From positions 1 through 64,000 of the forward strand of contig JAJRRT010000078.1 in the NCBI GenBank assembly GCA_024279255.1: DNA of 64,000 nt, given 5' to 3'. Every line of letters begins with the position of its first letter. The stretch's first letter is position 1. A program made the position numbers and the translations under genes. The notes under the pieces are model-generated. The model did no database searches and had not been told where the DNA came from. It was given only the letters and a program-made list of their open reading frames with translations. This document shows, piece by piece, positions 1 to 8,187 of the stretch. The DNA is from Deltaproteobacteria bacterium (lineage in GTDB: Bacteria; Desulfobacterota; Desulfuromonadia; Desulfuromonadales; Geopsychrobacteraceae).

Positions 1-231
1 AATACTGTCGATGTTGTCTTGAGCGATATCAATATGCCAAATATGAATGGCCTCGAATTTCTCAAAGCAAAATCCGAAGATGATTCGATTAAAGACATTC
101 CCGTCGTCATGATTTCAACGGAAACAGGCGCCGACATCATCAATCAGGCAAAAGCCCTGGGTGCTAAAGGCGCAGTCAAGAAACCATTCACTCCAGATCT
201 TATCAACGACACGCTCGGACCGCTACTTTAG
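1..231 (+). CDS. CheY-like receiver domain protein (5' end outside window)
   Basis: The frame is open from base 1, so the gene begins upstream and only the last 76 codons are visible. They form the second half of a single receiver domain. The phosphoacceptor Asp sits in LSDINMPNMNG, a switch Ser/Thr in MISTET, and the conserved Lys in KKPF. The protein stops right after the last helix, so no output domain is attached, as in CheY. Such proteins receive phosphate from CheA and bind the flagellar switch or, in some systems, other partners. The CheX-like genes directly downstream would supply the matching phosphatase. The missing N-terminus hides the acidic pair that binds Mg2+. Confidence 0.85.
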   Translation, partial: NTVDVVLSDINMPNMNGLEFLKAKSEDDSIKDIPVVMISTETGADIINQAKALGAKGAVKKPFTPDLINDTLGPLL

Positions 232-311
232 AGGCACAGAGTCAATGCAGCAGGTCTTCGTATCCTCGCGCGTTGATCAATCTGAAAACCCTTATTCTGC
301 AAGGACTAAAC

Positions 312-770
312 GTGAATCACGCTGAAAAGATAGCAGATGCAACACGTGAAATTTTTTCGAGCATGATTATGCTCGATGTCACGGCCAAGGAAGCGACAAA
401 ACGTACCAGCCCTGACTTTGTAAACAGTATTACCGGCATGGTCGGACTAGCAGGCACCTCAAAGGGAAACTTGCTTATCCACCTGCCTGCACCGGTTGCA
501 ACAGCAGTGACTACCGTTTTTTTGGGGATGGATGTAGACAGCATTGATGATGATGTCTGCGATGCTGTGGGGGAGCTGGCCAACATGCTAGCGGGAACAG
601 TAAAAGCTGCACTTGATCCGGGCGGTGGAGACATAAAACTATCAATGCCTTCAACAGTTTATGGCGATGCATACTGTCTTGATTGTCAGGATTGCGGAAT
701 CAGTGTTCTTGTCCCCTTCGATTTGGATGGTGCTGAATTCAGTGTTGAATTGCAGTTGGTCGATGGTTGA
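312..770 (+). CDS. CheX-like chemotaxis phosphatase domain protein
   Basis: A 152-residue single-domain protein of the CheC/CheX/FliY family, whose members dephosphorylate CheY-P. The family signature, an active-site Glu and an Asn three residues later, is seen in AVGELANMLAGTVKAAL. Start: an in-frame TTG lies at 273, but a GTG at 312 has AAGGA about seven bases upstream and gives a normal N-terminus, so 312 is preferred. The gene sits about 80 bases after the CheY-like gene and is followed within two bases by a second CheX-like gene, so the group is probably one transcript. Fold assignment is from motif and length; the partner receiver is inferred from neighbourhood. Confidence 0.75.
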   Translation: MNHAEKIADATREIFSSMIMLDVTAKEATKRTSPDFVNSITGMVGLAGTSKGNLLIHLPAPVATAVTTVFLGMDVDSIDDDVCDAVGELANMLAGTVKAALDPGGGDIKLSMPSTVYGDAYCLDCQDCGISVLVPFDLDGAEFSVELQLVDG

Positions 771-771
771 T

Positions 772-1245
772 ATGTCGGGGGCAGCTTTAGAATTTGCGCA
801 GATCATTACGACAGCAGCAGAAGAAATATTTGCGACCATGATATTTCTGGATTTGACCGCTGGCACTCCGCTCACAGAGGGCAAGGATGACCTCGGTTGC
901 TATGTCACAGCGATGATCGGTCTTTCAGGCGACTTTAATGCCATGCTGGGAGTCCACTGCCCGGCAAGAGTCGGCATGGCCATTGGAGGCGCCATGCTCG
1001 GTATGGACCTCGATGAGGTTGATGCCGACACGAAAGATGCGCTGGGAGAGATCACTAACATGCTCGCCGGCGGACTGAAAGAAGCATTCGCAGAAAAAGA
1101 GGTTGGTCTTCATCTAGCTATTCCTACAACAATCTCTGGAAACTCCTACAAGTTATCCGCACCATCAGGCAGCAATCGAATCCTGATCCCATTCGACATT
1201 GATGCTGGACGTTTTTATGTCGATCTTAAATATTCTCTCACTTAA
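772..1245 (+). CDS. Second CheX-like chemotaxis phosphatase domain protein
   Basis: 157 residues, clearly paralogous to the preceding gene: both start with a helix ending in EIF-(S/A)-(S/T)-M-I and both carry the E-x2-N-M-L-A-G phosphatase motif (here GEITNMLAGGLKEAF). The open frame extends upstream to 661 inside the previous gene, but the ATG at 772 follows the previous stop by one base and lines up with the paralogue, so it is taken as the start. Its ribosome binding site is weak, which fits translational coupling. Likely role: dephosphorylation of a CheY-type receiver. Why two near-identical phosphatase genes stand side by side is not evident from sequence. Confidence 0.7.
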   Translation: MSGAALEFAQIITTAAEEIFATMIFLDLTAGTPLTEGKDDLGCYVTAMIGLSGDFNAMLGVHCPARVGMAIGGAMLGMDLDEVDADTKDALGEITNMLAGGLKEAFAEKEVGLHLAIPTTISGNSYKLSAPSGSNRILIPFDIDAGRFYVDLKYSLT

Positions 1246-1324
1246 GATTTTCAAGGTGGCACGATTCACGCAAAATAGGTGTTACGGCAGGAATAAGCCA
1301 TTTTACTGACACCAGGGGATTCTC

Positions 1325-3109
1325 GTGGCTCAACAAGCGATCGTAGAAACTATATTTAATTCGGTCATTGAAGCACTCCCAACCGAACTTGGCGCGTTGC
1401 TTGGTCAGGAACTCAGCTGCAATAATACGAATTGTCAACTCATATCAAAAGACGATCTTTTCTCTGGAGATCCTCGCCCTAAATCAAGTCTTTCCCATCT
1501 CAATGTGGTTGGAGACCATGAAGGTGAAGCCTTCCTGATTCTTCCAACAAAGACATCGATCATCTTTGGTGGCACATTGATTATGCTGCCTCAAAACCAA
1601 ATTGAAGAAAATGTCCAGAACGAAAAACTTGACGGTGAAGTTGCTGATGCCTATGGCGAGGTAGCAAATATTCTCGCCGGAGTTCTGACTCAAGTTTTTT
1701 TAGATAAACATTCAAAAAGTCTACGTTTTGTTAGAACTGAGGTTGAAGAGCTTGATTCATCTTCAGTCGATACTACTTCAGACGCACCTTTCCCTCCTGG
1801 GATATACTTCAGTTGCAGTAGTCAGTTGGCTATGGGCGAACAGTCTCTCGGGACAATTGAAATCATCATCCCTGCAGAACTTCTCGACCTGGCAGATGCC
1901 CCCCAGACTGATCGCACACTTGAAGAATCTGAAGTACCGGCAGCGACCTCTCCTCCTGAGGAGCAAAAACTTACTAAAGAGATCCCTGCCGAAAAAGTAG
2001 CCACACCTGCGCCACCGGCCCGTCCACCTTTTACTGATGCAAAGAAACTTGCCGATGTTGTACTCAAGGCTACGATTGAACAGACATCTGAAGAAGTCGG
2101 TGCCTTACTGGGTCAAACTTTTGCTTGTAGTGACCTCAAAATGGAAATGGTCACTAAGAGTGATTTTTTTGGAACCCATTGTCTCGAAAAATCTATTCTC
2201 ACAACCTTTGAGGTCAGTGGCGACACCAGTGGAAAAAGTTTCCTGCTACAAGGGATAAAGGACTCGATTCTCATGGGGGGGACATTAATTATGCTCCCTG
2301 AAGAAGAGATCGAGACAAGCATGGGAAAAGGTGAATTTGATGGAGAAGTCGCTGATGCTTATGGAGAGGTCGCCAATATAATCTCCGGTGGATTGACTCA
2401 AACCTTCACAGATCGCTTTCCACAGCAACTCAGATTTGTCAAAACGACCGCAGAAACTATAGTTCCGACAAAACTTTCCATGGACGACGACGCACCCTTC
2501 CCTGAGGGTCAATATTACCTGGCTAGTTGCGCTGTAAGCCTGCAAGAAAAAGTGCTTGAGCAGATGCATTTCCTCTTTCCTGCTGAAATTCTTGGACTTG
2601 ATGGGCAGACGACAGAAACAACACAGGTCGCAGAGCAAACAGCTGAACAAAGAGTTGAACAAACGTCAAATCAAAGTGTAGGAAAAACTGAAAGCACGGC
2701 AGCAAATACATCACCACCAACACAACCACCAAAAGATGCGCTACCAGTCATTTTAGTGATTACTGACGCACCTGAAAATGCCGAAGTGATTAGCCACAAT
2801 TTCAAAAACGATAATTGTGATGTGAAAATAATTAGCTATAAAGATGATGTACGAACAGTCTTCAGTTCGCACCCCGTTCTCGGGGTTTTCTTAATGATGT
2901 CGGAAGTTGGTGAAAAAGGATTTTCGGTAGCAATAAAGTTGCAATCTAGCGGCTACAAGCTTCCGCCTGTAATTGCCACCGGCCCGGAGTGGACCCGATC
3001 TGCAGTACTAAAAGCAGTCAAATACGGAGCGCGTGATATTCTTGTCACTCCAGCATCGGCCGATGAAATCCGCAACAAAGTAAGTCAACATATCAGTATT
3101 CCTGCCTGA
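1325..3109 (+). CDS. Tandem CheX/CheC-like domains with C-terminal pseudo-receiver
   Basis: A 594-residue protein with three parts. Residues about 5-190 and 237-425 are repeats of one domain; both contain DGEVADAYGEVANI followed by (L/I)(A/S)G, the E-x2-N phosphatase-type motif. They are joined by a Pro/Glu-rich linker. A Gln/Thr-rich linker (about 430-470) leads to a receiver-like domain at about 474-594. In that domain the strand that should carry the phosphoacceptor Asp reads VFLMMSEVGEKG, with no Asp, while a Thr-Pro near the end (LVTPAS) replaces the usual Lys-Pro. It is therefore probably a non-phosphorylatable receiver. Start is GTG. The role is not known to me; a scaffold or multi-site CheY-P phosphatase is an inference. 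Confidence 0.65.
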   Translation: MAQQAIVETIFNSVIEALPTELGALLGQELSCNNTNCQLISKDDLFSGDPRPKSSLSHLNVVGDHEGEAFLILPTKTSIIFGGTLIMLPQNQIEENVQNEKLDGEVADAYGEVANILAGVLTQVFLDKHSKSLRFVRTEVEELDSSSVDTTSDAPFPPGIYFSCSSQLAMGEQSLGTIEIIIPAELLDLADAPQTDRTLEESEVPAATSPPEEQKLTKEIPAEKVATPAPPARPPFTDAKKLADVVLKATIEQTSEEVGALLGQTFACSDLKMEMVTKSDFFGTHCLEKSILTTFEVSGDTSGKSFLLQGIKDSILMGGTLIMLPEEEIETSMGKGEFDGEVADAYGEVANIISGGLTQTFTDRFPQQLRFVKTTAETIVPTKLSMDDDAPFPEGQYYLASCAVSLQEKVLEQMHFLFPAEILGLDGQTTETTQVAEQTAEQRVEQTSNQSVGKTESTAANTSPPTQPPKDALPVILVITDAPENAEVISHNFKNDNCDVKIISYKDDVRTVFSSHPVLGVFLMMSEVGEKGFSVAIKLQSSGYKLPPVIATGPEWTRSAVLKAVKYGARDILVTPASADEIRNKVSQHISIPA

Positions 3110-3131
3110 TCTTTATTTTTCGAAATAAAGA
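3110..3131. terminator. Bidirectional terminator-like hairpin
   Basis: A perfect 9-bp stem (TCTTTATTT / AAATAAAGA) with a TTCG loop begins at the stop codon of the rightward CheX-like gene and lies 45 bases from the stop of the leftward activator gene. The stem is A/T-rich, so it is probably a weak terminator serving the convergent ends. Confidence 0.5.
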
Positions 3132-3175
3132 ATATTTTACAATTTATGTCTCGAAAATTTATAATTTTACGTAAA

Positions 3176-4201
3176 TTAAATTTCGAGATCTTTCTTCTTA
3201 ATTTTTTCTATCAGGGTGGTCCGTTTGAGATTTAGCAATTTTGCAGCCTCTTTTTTGTTTCCCCCACTCCGCCGGAGAGCGTGCATAATCAGTTGATCTT
3301 CAAAATCACTAATCAACAGATTAAAGTCTAAACCGTTTTCTCCCCACTCTGCAGGCGGTGGTACTGAAACTTCAGTTGATAAAGTAGCAACAACGGGGGC
3401 AGCCTCATTGATGAGACTCGGTTCGCAAAGCGGTTCACAGCGATACTTCTGCGGCAACTCTGCCATCGTAATTGTTTTTCCGCGGTGTAAAATAACCAGA
3501 CGCTGCATCAAATTTTCTAGTTCACGAACATTCCCTGGCCAATCGTACGCGCTCAAACTACGCAAACTAGCCTCCTCAAATCGAGGAGGCTGGTCCCCCT
3601 GACGGCGACAAAAAATTTTGATAAACCGATCAATCAGTAAAGGAATATCCTCGCGTCGCTCACGCAGTGCAGGGGCATCAAGTGGAATGACCGCCAGACG
3701 ATAGTAAAGATCTTCACGAAAACGGCCCTCTGCCACCAGCTTTTCAAGATTCTGGTGTGTTGCCGCAATCACGCGGATATTAATCTTGATCGGCTTAATT
3801 CCGCCAACTTGCTCAACTTCACGCTCTTGTAAAACCCGCAACAATTTCGCCTGCAGGTTTGGCTTCATATCTCCGATTTCGTCCAGAAACAAACTACCAC
3901 CATCAGCATGCTGAATCCTGCCGATTTTTGATTGCTGAGCTCCTGTAAAGGCGCCTTTCACGTAACCAAAAAGCTCACTCTCGAGCAGTTCATCCGGAAT
4001 CGCCGCGCAGTTCACAGGGACAAAATTACCGTTCTTTCGTGGGCCGTTATTATGCACTGCACGAGCGATTAATTCCTTGCCAGTTCCGCTCTCTCCCTGA
4101 ATAAGAATTGTGCTATCGCCCTCTTCTGCGACACGCTCAATCAGCTCAAATAACTCACACATCTGCGGTGAACGTCCGATCATGCCTGAAAACGATTTCA
4201 T
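3176..4201 (-). CDS. Sigma-54-dependent Fis-family activator (FleQ/FlrA-like output half)
   Basis: AAA+ activator of RNA polymerase sigma-54 with a C-terminal Fis-type helix-turn-helix. Visible: Walker A GESGTGKE, the sigma-54 contact loop GAFTGA, Walker B GGSLFLDEIGDM, and the recognition helix region KKEAAKLLNLKRTTLIEK, which resembles flagellar activators of the FleQ/FlrA group. The frame extends upstream to 4363, but a good sigma-70 promoter lies inside that extension, so the start is placed at the ATG at 4201 (341 residues). A TTG at 4270 preceded by TGGAGA is an alternative. No intact receiver domain is present. Convergent with the CheX-like cluster, which supports, but does not prove, a flagellar or chemotaxis target. 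Confidence 0.75.
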   Translation of the reverse strand: MKSFSGMIGRSPQMCELFELIERVAEEGDSTILIQGESGTGKELIARAVHNNGPRKNGNFVPVNCAAIPDELLESELFGYVKGAFTGAQQSKIGRIQHADGGSLFLDEIGDMKPNLQAKLLRVLQEREVEQVGGIKPIKINIRVIAATHQNLEKLVAEGRFREDLYYRLAVIPLDAPALRERREDIPLLIDRFIKIFCRRQGDQPPRFEEASLRSLSAYDWPGNVRELENLMQRLVILHRGKTITMAELPQKYRCEPLCEPSLINEAAPVVATLSTEVSVPPPAEWGENGLDFNLLISDFEDQLIMHALRRSGGNKKEAAKLLNLKRTTLIEKIKKKDLEI

Positions 4202-4312
4202 CAAATGCAACTTTCTGCTCTCAATCGTCGAGGAAGGTGCTACGTCAATTGCGGCTATCGATGTTAGCAAAATTTGTCTCCAGATAAGAAGGGAATGCTG
4301 ATTTGTTAGATA

Positions 4313-4341
4313 AACATAATATAAGAAGTATAATGTGTCAA
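4313..4341 (-). promoter_or_regulatory. Candidate sigma-70 promoter of the activator gene
   Basis: On the minus strand a consensus TTGACA is followed after 17 bases by TATGTT (four of six matches to TATAAT) in a strongly A/T-rich stretch. It points toward the sigma-54 activator gene and lies within the longest possible reading frame of that gene, which argues for a start codon downstream of about 4305. Confidence 0.4.
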
Positions 4342-4472
4342 TATTTAGACACGCTTTTCCCAAAGTTTTTGCAAACTTAGAAAAAACTTTTCAAATATCA
4401 GTATTCAATACATAAATCTCTACTTGAAGACGTAGTTTTGACTAAAGTTCGTGTTTACGATGGCTCCCTGCC

Positions 4473-4522
4473 CATCAACACAAAAAGCCCACAGCATTTG
4501 CTGTGGGCTTTTTGTGTTGATG
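4473..4522. terminator. Long perfect hairpin terminator of tRNA-Ser
   Basis: A perfect 23-bp inverted repeat with a 4-base loop. The stem includes GCCCACAGC next to A5/T5 tracts, so it can work as an intrinsic terminator in both directions. Its right edge overlaps the encoded CCA end of the leftward tRNA-Ser gene, so the tRNA transcript ends immediately in this hairpin. Confidence 0.8.
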
Positions 4523-4608
4523 GCGGAGAGGGGGAGATTCGAACTCCCGGACCCTTGCGGGTCAACAGATTTCGAGTCTGTCACCTTCGACCACTCGGAC
4601 ACCTCTCC
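4521..4608 (-). tRNA. tRNA-Ser (anticodon CGA)
   Basis: On the minus strand an 88-base cloverleaf starts GGAGAGGTG and ends CTCTCCGCCA, with a 7-bp acceptor stem. The anticodon arm is CAGA-CTCGAAA-TCTG (anticodon CGA, reading UCG). A long variable arm of the class II type (CCCGCAAGGG) and the T-loop TTCGAAT follow. CCA is encoded. Transcribed toward the perfect hairpin at its 3' end. The tadA gene lies just upstream in the same orientation. Confidence 0.95.
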
Positions 4609-4612
4609 AAAA

Positions 4613-5107
4613 TCATTTATCGAGCTTTTTTATGTCTTTCTTCTGCAATCGTAACCTACGGAAAAAATCACTGAGCTGTTCGCTGCATTCACCCTGCAGA
4701 ACATTCTCTCGAACCTCGACCCGATGGTTGAGTCGTTCATCTTCGGCGAGGTTATAAATCGAACCGACGGCACCCGCCTTGGGATCTCGACAACCGTACA
4801 CCAGAAAAGGTATCCGTGCCAGAATGATTCCACCCATACACATAACACAAGGCTCAAGGGTGACATAGAGCGTACAATCAAGCAAACGCCAGGACCCTAG
4901 TCGATCAGCAGCTTGTCGGATAGCGATCATCTCGGCATGTGCCGTAGGATCCTGCTTTGTTTCACGCAGATTATAACCACGCCCTACAATTTCGCCAGCC
5001 AGAACGCCAACAGCCCCGATAGGAACCTCGGCCAGAGCCTTAGCTCGACCTGCTTCCACCAGGGCCTCTCGCATAAAGACCTGATCCTGTTCATCAGATA
5101 TAATCAT
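4613..5107 (-). CDS. tadA: tRNA-specific adenosine deaminase TadA
   Basis: 164 residues, normal length for TadA, which deaminates A34 to inosine in tRNA-Arg(ACG) in the cytoplasm. The cytidine deaminase-type zinc site is complete: HAE (ligand and catalytic Glu) around residue 57 and PCVMC for the two Cys ligands around residue 87. The family's conserved RVPFLVYGCRDPKAGA-like segment is present. It is tucked between tRNA-Ser and a 3' fragment of tRNA-Arg(ACG), its own substrate species; this adjacency may be chance. Start ATG at 5107; no second plausible start nearby. Confidence 0.92.
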   Translation of the reverse strand: MIISDEQDQVFMREALVEAGRAKALAEVPIGAVGVLAGEIVGRGYNLRETKQDPTAHAEMIAIRQAADRLGSWRLLDCTLYVTLEPCVMCMGGIILARIPFLVYGCRDPKAGAVGSIYNLAEDERLNHRVEVRENVLQGECSEQLSDFFRRLRLQKKDIKKLDK

Positions 5108-5125
5108 GCGGTCCTTGCTTTAAAA

Positions 5126-5170
5126 TGGCGCGCCGCGAGAGATTCGAACCCCCGGTCTTCTGATCCGTAG
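5126..5170 (-). pseudogene. Isolated 3' half of tRNA-Arg(ACG), possible attachment-site remnant
   Basis: Minus-strand sequence from the anticodon loop to CCA of an arginine tRNA: CTACGGA loop (anticodon ACG), TCAGA 3' anticodon strand, AGACC variable loop, T-arm GGGGG-TTCGAAT-CTCTC (two G-U pairs), acceptor 3' strand and encoded CCA. The 5' half is absent: beyond 5170 the sequence does not complete the cloverleaf. Tyrosine recombinases often use exactly the anticodon-loop-to-3'-end segment of a tRNA as attachment site, leaving such a half copy at one end of an integrated island. No integrase gene is visible nearby. Confidence 0.75.
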
Positions 5171-5491
5171 AAAAATGAAGATTCGTTCTTAACGATCACA
5201 GGTTTTTATATCATCAGGCACTCAAAGTCAACCACAATGGAACTCCTGCCCTAAACTGACAGAAACCCTTGATAGCCCTAAAAGTCAGCCACTCCAGCGA
5301 GATAACATAGAGGCAACAAGACAATCCAGAGACAACGCAACTAGCAGGACAAAATCATGAAGAAACGCACCAATACGTCAGGGGTCACTGGCGCATCTGG
5401 CCAGAGGGACTCGATTGCGGCCGAACCCAAGCGAACGCCACAATATTTAATACTTTAAAAGTCGCTCCTGCATCAACCCGAACACCGCCGA
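5171..5491. other. Intergenic stretch, no gene recognised
   Basis: About 320 bases between the tRNA-Arg fragment and the stop codon of the dihydropyrimidinase gene. I see no convincing reading frame, tRNA or strong terminator. It may be debris of the element that left the tRNA fragment. Confidence 0.5.
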
Positions 5492-6886
5492 TCAATTGCG
5501 AAGCGGGATTCTTTTCACGAACCGTCCATGCCCCGGCACACCGACAAACTCGACCCGGTCGTGTCGCCATTCGGCAACCCTCAGCCCCCTGGAGAAGACT
5601 TGCTCCGGCATCCCGGTGACCTCCATGTTCTCGTAAGGATTGTAGTCGACATTCATGTGCAGCTTGCTCTGCGCGATTGTGAATTTACGCGTCGGGTCGA
5701 AAACAACAATATCGGCATCCTTGCCAACCTCGATGGCACCCTTATCGCTGAGTCCAAATATCTTTGCGGTGGCGGTCGACAGCAGATCGACCATCTTCTC
5801 AAGACTGATCCGCTTCTTGACGACCCCCTCGGAGTGGAGGAGCGGCAGCAGGGTTTCGATTCCCGGAGCACCGTTGGGGATCTTTTTATAGTCATCCTTG
5901 CCGAACATATCCTTCTTGCCATTGAGGTCAAACGGACAATGGTCAGTCGACATGACCTGAACATCGCCAGAGTTCAAACCGCCCCATAGCGCCTCGTTAC
6001 TCTCCTTGGTTCGCAGCGGCGGCGACATGACATACTTGGCCCCACCGAAATCGGTCTCTTTGTACCGTTCCTCGTCAAGCAGCAGATATTGAGGACAGGT
6101 TTCGGCATAAATCCCAACCCCCTTGCTCCGAAACTCCTTGACCTTCGCCAGCCCTTCGCGTGAAGAGAGATGGACGATATAGATCTGCGATCCGGTAAAT
6201 TCTGCCAACCGCGCGGCTCGTGCTACCGCCTCTTCTTCGGCAATGTTCGGTCGGCTGACCGCGTGATAATAAGGTGACAGCTTCCCTTCTCGCGCCAATT
6301 TCTCGTTCATATGCTGGATGATGTGAGGATTTTCGGCGTGAACCTGCACCAAGCCACCATGCTTACGGGTCTGCTCGAGCAGCTTGATCATGGTGGCATC
6401 ATCGACACGAAAGTCGTAGACCATGAAGATTTTAAAGCTCGGGGTGCCGTATTCCAGGATCGCTTGTTCGACTTCAGCGATGACCTCGGGACGCGGATCA
6501 GTGATCGCAGGATGCAGCGAATAGTCGACCGCAACCTTCCCTTCGGCAAGCGCCATCTTCCGGTCGAGTCCCTGGCGGATCGATTCCCCCTTCTGCTGAA
6601 TCTGGAAATCAACCACCGTGGTCACACCGCCGCAAGCAGCTGCGATCGTTCCGCTCTTGTAATCATCCTGAGCATAGGTTCCCATAAAAGGCATACAAAG
6701 ATGAGTGTGGGGATCGATCGCTCCGGGCAGAACATACTTGCCGCTGGCATCAATGACCTCGTCCGCCGTGCAACAAAGGTCAGTTCCGATCGTGACGATC
6801 TTGCCGTTTTCAGCCAGAACATCCGCCATATAACTTCCGGTGGAGGTGACGATCAGCCCCCCCTTGATCAATAAACTCATGCTCAT
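5492..6886 (-). CDS. hydA: Dihydropyrimidinase / D-hydantoinase
   Basis: 464 residues, standard for the family. It hydrolyses 5,6-dihydrouracil or dihydrothymine to N-carbamoyl-beta-amino acids, the second step of reductive pyrimidine breakdown. The binuclear metal site of the amidohydrolase superfamily is complete: DPHTHL near residue 58, the carbamylated Lys in PSFKIFMVYDF near 150, His in QVHAENP, His in IYIVHLSS, and Asp in STDHCPF. It is the last gene of a leftward series permease-tsx-preT-preA-hydA; only 12 bases separate it from preA. Allantoinase or phenylhydantoinase activity cannot be excluded by sequence, but preA/preT beside it favour dihydropyrimidines. Confidence 0.93.
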   Translation of the reverse strand: MSMSLLIKGGLIVTSTGSYMADVLAENGKIVTIGTDLCCTADEVIDASGKYVLPGAIDPHTHLCMPFMGTYAQDDYKSGTIAAACGGVTTVVDFQIQQKGESIRQGLDRKMALAEGKVAVDYSLHPAITDPRPEVIAEVEQAILEYGTPSFKIFMVYDFRVDDATMIKLLEQTRKHGGLVQVHAENPHIIQHMNEKLAREGKLSPYYHAVSRPNIAEEEAVARAARLAEFTGSQIYIVHLSSREGLAKVKEFRSKGVGIYAETCPQYLLLDEERYKETDFGGAKYVMSPPLRTKESNEALWGGLNSGDVQVMSTDHCPFDLNGKKDMFGKDDYKKIPNGAPGIETLLPLLHSEGVVKKRISLEKMVDLLSTATAKIFGLSDKGAIEVGKDADIVVFDPTRKFTIAQSKLHMNVDYNPYENMEVTGMPEQVFSRGLRVAEWRHDRVEFVGVPGHGRFVKRIPLRN

Positions 6887-6898
6887 CTCCCTTACGTC

Positions 6899-8185
6899 TT
6901 ATTTGAATGCTGCCAGCTTAAGCTCAGCTTCCAGCTGTTCTCCCATAACGGCAGTCTCGCGTCGTTGCCAGTCGCTAGGCTGCTGCTTATAGCTAATCAG
7001 CCCGGAGACCGGACAGACAAAACTGCAGACCATGCAACTCAGACACTTATCCTCAATCAGAGTGGGACGCCGCAGCAGCGGATCCCACTCGAGCGCCTGC
7101 CCGGCGGAGTCGTTGCAGACGGTCAGGCATTGCCCGCAACCGACGCAGCGATCAAGATCATAACTGGCGACTCCCTGGCTCTCGAGATCGAATTTGTCGG
7201 TATCTTGCAGGGTGGGCAGGGCCTTGCCGACCAAATCGACTACCCGTTCGATATCACGCTCGACCATGTAGTCGGAAAGCCCTTCGATCATGTCCTCCAC
7301 GATACGATAACCGTAGTGTATAATTCCAGTGGTCACCTGGATGGTGGAGGAGCCAAGTAGAATGTACTCGAGGGCATCGATCCATGTTTCGATGCCGCCC
7401 TGACCGGATAGGGGAAGCCCAAGCCTTTCGCATTTGGCCAAGTCGGCAATGAAGCGCAGCCCGATCGGCTTGACCGCTGGGCCAGAAGTTCCACTAATCG
7501 CGCCGATACCGGCAACCTTTGGGCGCACCGTCCAGTCATCAAGCCCGACCTGGGAGAGCCCCCTGACGGTGTTGATGGCAGCGATGCCATCGGCCCCACC
7601 CTGTTTTGCATAAAGGGCTGGCTCGGTCATGTCGGTGATATTCGGCGTCATTTTTGCCAGCACCGGGATCGAAACCGCCTTCTTGACCGTCTCGGTAAAC
7701 TTCTCAATCAAATGGTTGGCCTGACCAACTTTGTGGCCGGAACCTTCAATTGTCATATGAGGACAGGAGAAGTTGAGCTCAAGCATGTCCGCACCATTGT
7801 CCTCCGAGGCTTTCGCCAGGTAGGCCCACTCCTCGTTCGAGAAACCCATGATGCTTGAGATGATGATTTTGTCCGGATAGTTCTCCTTCAAATAGAGAAA
7901 ATCGAGCAGGTTGTCCTTCAGGGAGCGATCCGATATCTGCTCGACGTTCTGTAGGCCGACCAGCCGCTTGCTGCCGTAATGATACGGGTTCATCCTAGGT
8001 GAAGGATGAACAATGCGCACCCGGTCAGAGTTAAGGGTCTTGAAGGCAACCCCACTCCAGCCCGCCTCGAAAGCCTTGGCGACCATCTCCGCGCTATTGG
8101 AAACGGGTGACGATGAGAGCAGGAAGGGATTCTGAAATTTAACTCCGCAAAAATCGACGGACAGGTCAACTTTTTTTCCGGCCAT
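6899..8185 (-). CDS. preA: NAD-dependent dihydropyrimidine dehydrogenase, subunit PreA
   Basis: 428 residues. Residues 1-about 320 form the FMN-binding TIM barrel of dihydroorotate/dihydropyrimidine dehydrogenases, with the active-site Cys in NFSCPHM and the FMN phosphate region near SGQGGIETW. The C-terminus holds two [4Fe-4S] ferredoxin motifs, CVGCGQCLTVC and CLSCMVCSFVCPV. With PreT it reduces uracil and thymine to the 5,6-dihydro forms, or runs in reverse. It follows preT by two bases, so the two subunits are translated together. Domain order matches the C-terminal half of mammalian DPD. Confidence 0.93.
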   Translation of the reverse strand: MAGKKVDLSVDFCGVKFQNPFLLSSSPVSNSAEMVAKAFEAGWSGVAFKTLNSDRVRIVHPSPRMNPYHYGSKRLVGLQNVEQISDRSLKDNLLDFLYLKENYPDKIIISSIMGFSNEEWAYLAKASEDNGADMLELNFSCPHMTIEGSGHKVGQANHLIEKFTETVKKAVSIPVLAKMTPNITDMTEPALYAKQGGADGIAAINTVRGLSQVGLDDWTVRPKVAGIGAISGTSGPAVKPIGLRFIADLAKCERLGLPLSGQGGIETWIDALEYILLGSSTIQVTTGIIHYGYRIVEDMIEGLSDYMVERDIERVVDLVGKALPTLQDTDKFDLESQGVASYDLDRCVGCGQCLTVCNDSAGQALEWDPLLRRPTLIEDKCLSCMVCSFVCPVSGLISYKQQPSDWQRRETAVMGEQLEAELKLAAFK

Positions 8186-8187
8186 GA

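Noticed and set aside
4438-4674. Frames across the tRNA-Ser gene
   Set aside because: They read through a tRNA and its terminator and are artefacts.
5528-5989. 153-codon rightward frame over the dihydropyrimidinase gene
   Set aside because: Antisense shadow of a clearly coding gene with intact active-site motifs; no ribosome site.
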